Of a DNA stretch of 18,870 bases, positions 18,501 through 18,870 are shown piece by piece (the first letter of the stretch is position 1; each line of letters starts with the position of its first letter). The position numbers and the translations under genes are program-made. The DNA is from Auxenochlorella pyrenoidosa (Eukaryota; Chlorophyta; Trebouxiophyceae; Chlorellales; Chlorellaceae), in the NCBI GenBank assembly GCA_001430745.1, contig KQ482066.1, positions 367,173 to 386,042 on the forward strand, written 5' to 3'. The notes under the pieces were generated by a model, which worked only from the letters and a program-made list of their open reading frames with translations, was not told where the DNA came from and made no database searches.

Positions 18501-18870
18501 TGCAGGGCGGAGGATGGGGAGGCCTCTCCCCTGCTGCCCGCCTGGCTGGAGCTGGGCCTGCAGGTGCGCCGGGGGGCAGGGCGGCCAGCTGGCCAGGGTG
18601 CCGCAGCATGCACGGCACAGGCAGCGAAGGGCTGGGATCAGCAAGCTTGAGCACAAATTGCAGCCCTGCGCCCAGCGAGCCGGGCGTGTCGGCTGCTCGC
18701 CCTGCGCCTGCAGAGGCGCGCCGCAGCCCCGCATGCAGCACACAAGCTCGTCCTGTTGCTTTTGCGGCTGCCGAGCAGCATTCGTCCTTGCTCCTCCCAC
18801 CCCAACCCCCACCCCTGCCCTCCGCAGCCCGTCCACGCGCAGCGGTCCAAAGGCCTGCGCGGCGGCGCCT
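15567..18870 (+). CDS. Spermidine/putrescine-binding-protein homologue with Tat-type thylakoid-lumen leader (3' truncated)
   Basis: At least ten exons: 15567-15941, 16204-16342, 16557-16675, 16991-17130, 17400-17486, 17698-17821, 17955-18030, 18187-18298, 18506-18563 and 18828 to the window edge, about 424 aa so far. The leader starts MSCSAGQRAWALSPSRASRP, a plastid-type sequence. At 79-110 it has TLNRRQLGGAAL followed by an Ala-rich hydrophobic core and AAA-type cleavage sites, a twin-arginine (Tat) lumen signal. The mature part resembles PotD-type polyamine-binding proteins and their plant homologues (for example Arabidopsis At1g31410): RVTALRGTVPQQWVADFQAA, VDAVTLGDTWLQRAIVAGLI, GEVWAAPYRWGAMLVAYRTD, GRVAFIDSPRDVVGVALKTL, VRVFSSSDHLRALAAGEVDV, VVGWS and LSGTSLFADCWCIP. 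Whether it binds polyamines or has an ABC partner is not known. In-frame ATGs also occur at 15510 and 15549. Two introns are best read as GC-AG (after 16342 and 17821). The 16343-16556 junction, with acceptor GAG, is the least certain. Confidence 0.8.
17884..17913 (+). repeat. A-rich tract (A11, C, A18) inside an intron
   Basis: Thirty bases containing a single C lie in the intron between exons 6 and 7 of the PotD-like gene, about 40 nt before the acceptor. Such a tract is unusual in this GC-rich sequence. A TAGGGG precedes it. No flanking element or target-site duplication was recognised. Confidence 0.85.

Overview
The window looks like nuclear DNA of a green alga, most likely a trebouxiophyte such as Chlorella or a relative. 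It is very GC-rich. Its genes are broken by many short introns, about 75 to 630 nt, nearly all GT-AG. Several products carry plastid-type N-termini, and the recognisable families are plant or algal. Nothing bacterial, viral or transposase-like was seen. All gene models come from reading splice sites, intron phase and protein-family motifs by eye. No transcript or database evidence was available.

Layout. (1) 1-466, + strand: C-terminal exons of a gene that enters from the left edge. (2) 1321-1979, - strand: the 3' part of an Ala-rich helical protein whose frame breaks at a G7 run; its 5' end is unresolved. (3) 2597-3285, + strand: a small two-exon protein with a plastid-type leader and one hydrophobic segment. 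The regions downstream of (1) and (3) share a diverged repeat of about 0.4 kb. (4) 4232-6497, - strand: a four-exon gene for a protein of the DUF4602/FSAF1 (C1orf131, yeast Faf1) family, a factor of 40S ribosome assembly. (5) 6719-8319, + strand: a six-exon gene for a DUF1824 protein. It is head to head with (4) across 221 bp that hold a nested inverted repeat. (6) 8642-10098, + strand: a five-exon gene for a Lys/Ala/Pro-rich protein like a histone H1 tail, with every intron in phase 0. (7) 10762-14543, - strand: an 11-exon gene for a 572-aa SGNH/GDSL-type hydrolase with an N-terminal membrane anchor or signal peptide and a C-terminal accessory domain. (8) 15567-18870 and past the right edge, + strand: at least 10 exons encoding a spermidine/putrescine-binding-protein (PotD-like) homologue with a bipartite leader carrying a twin-arginine motif, predicted for the thylakoid lumen.

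The genes do not form one pathway. They are separate nuclear genes: ribosome assembly (4), chromatin-like (6), secretory or cell-surface esterase (7), and three apparently plastid-directed proteins (3, 5, 8). The observations most worth checking are the GC-AG introns (3 of 33 modelled introns), the lumenal Tat-type PotD-like protein, the duplicated downstream element, the frame break at the G7 tract, and unusual homopolymers inside introns (a G20 run next to a splice acceptor and a 30-nt A-rich tract).
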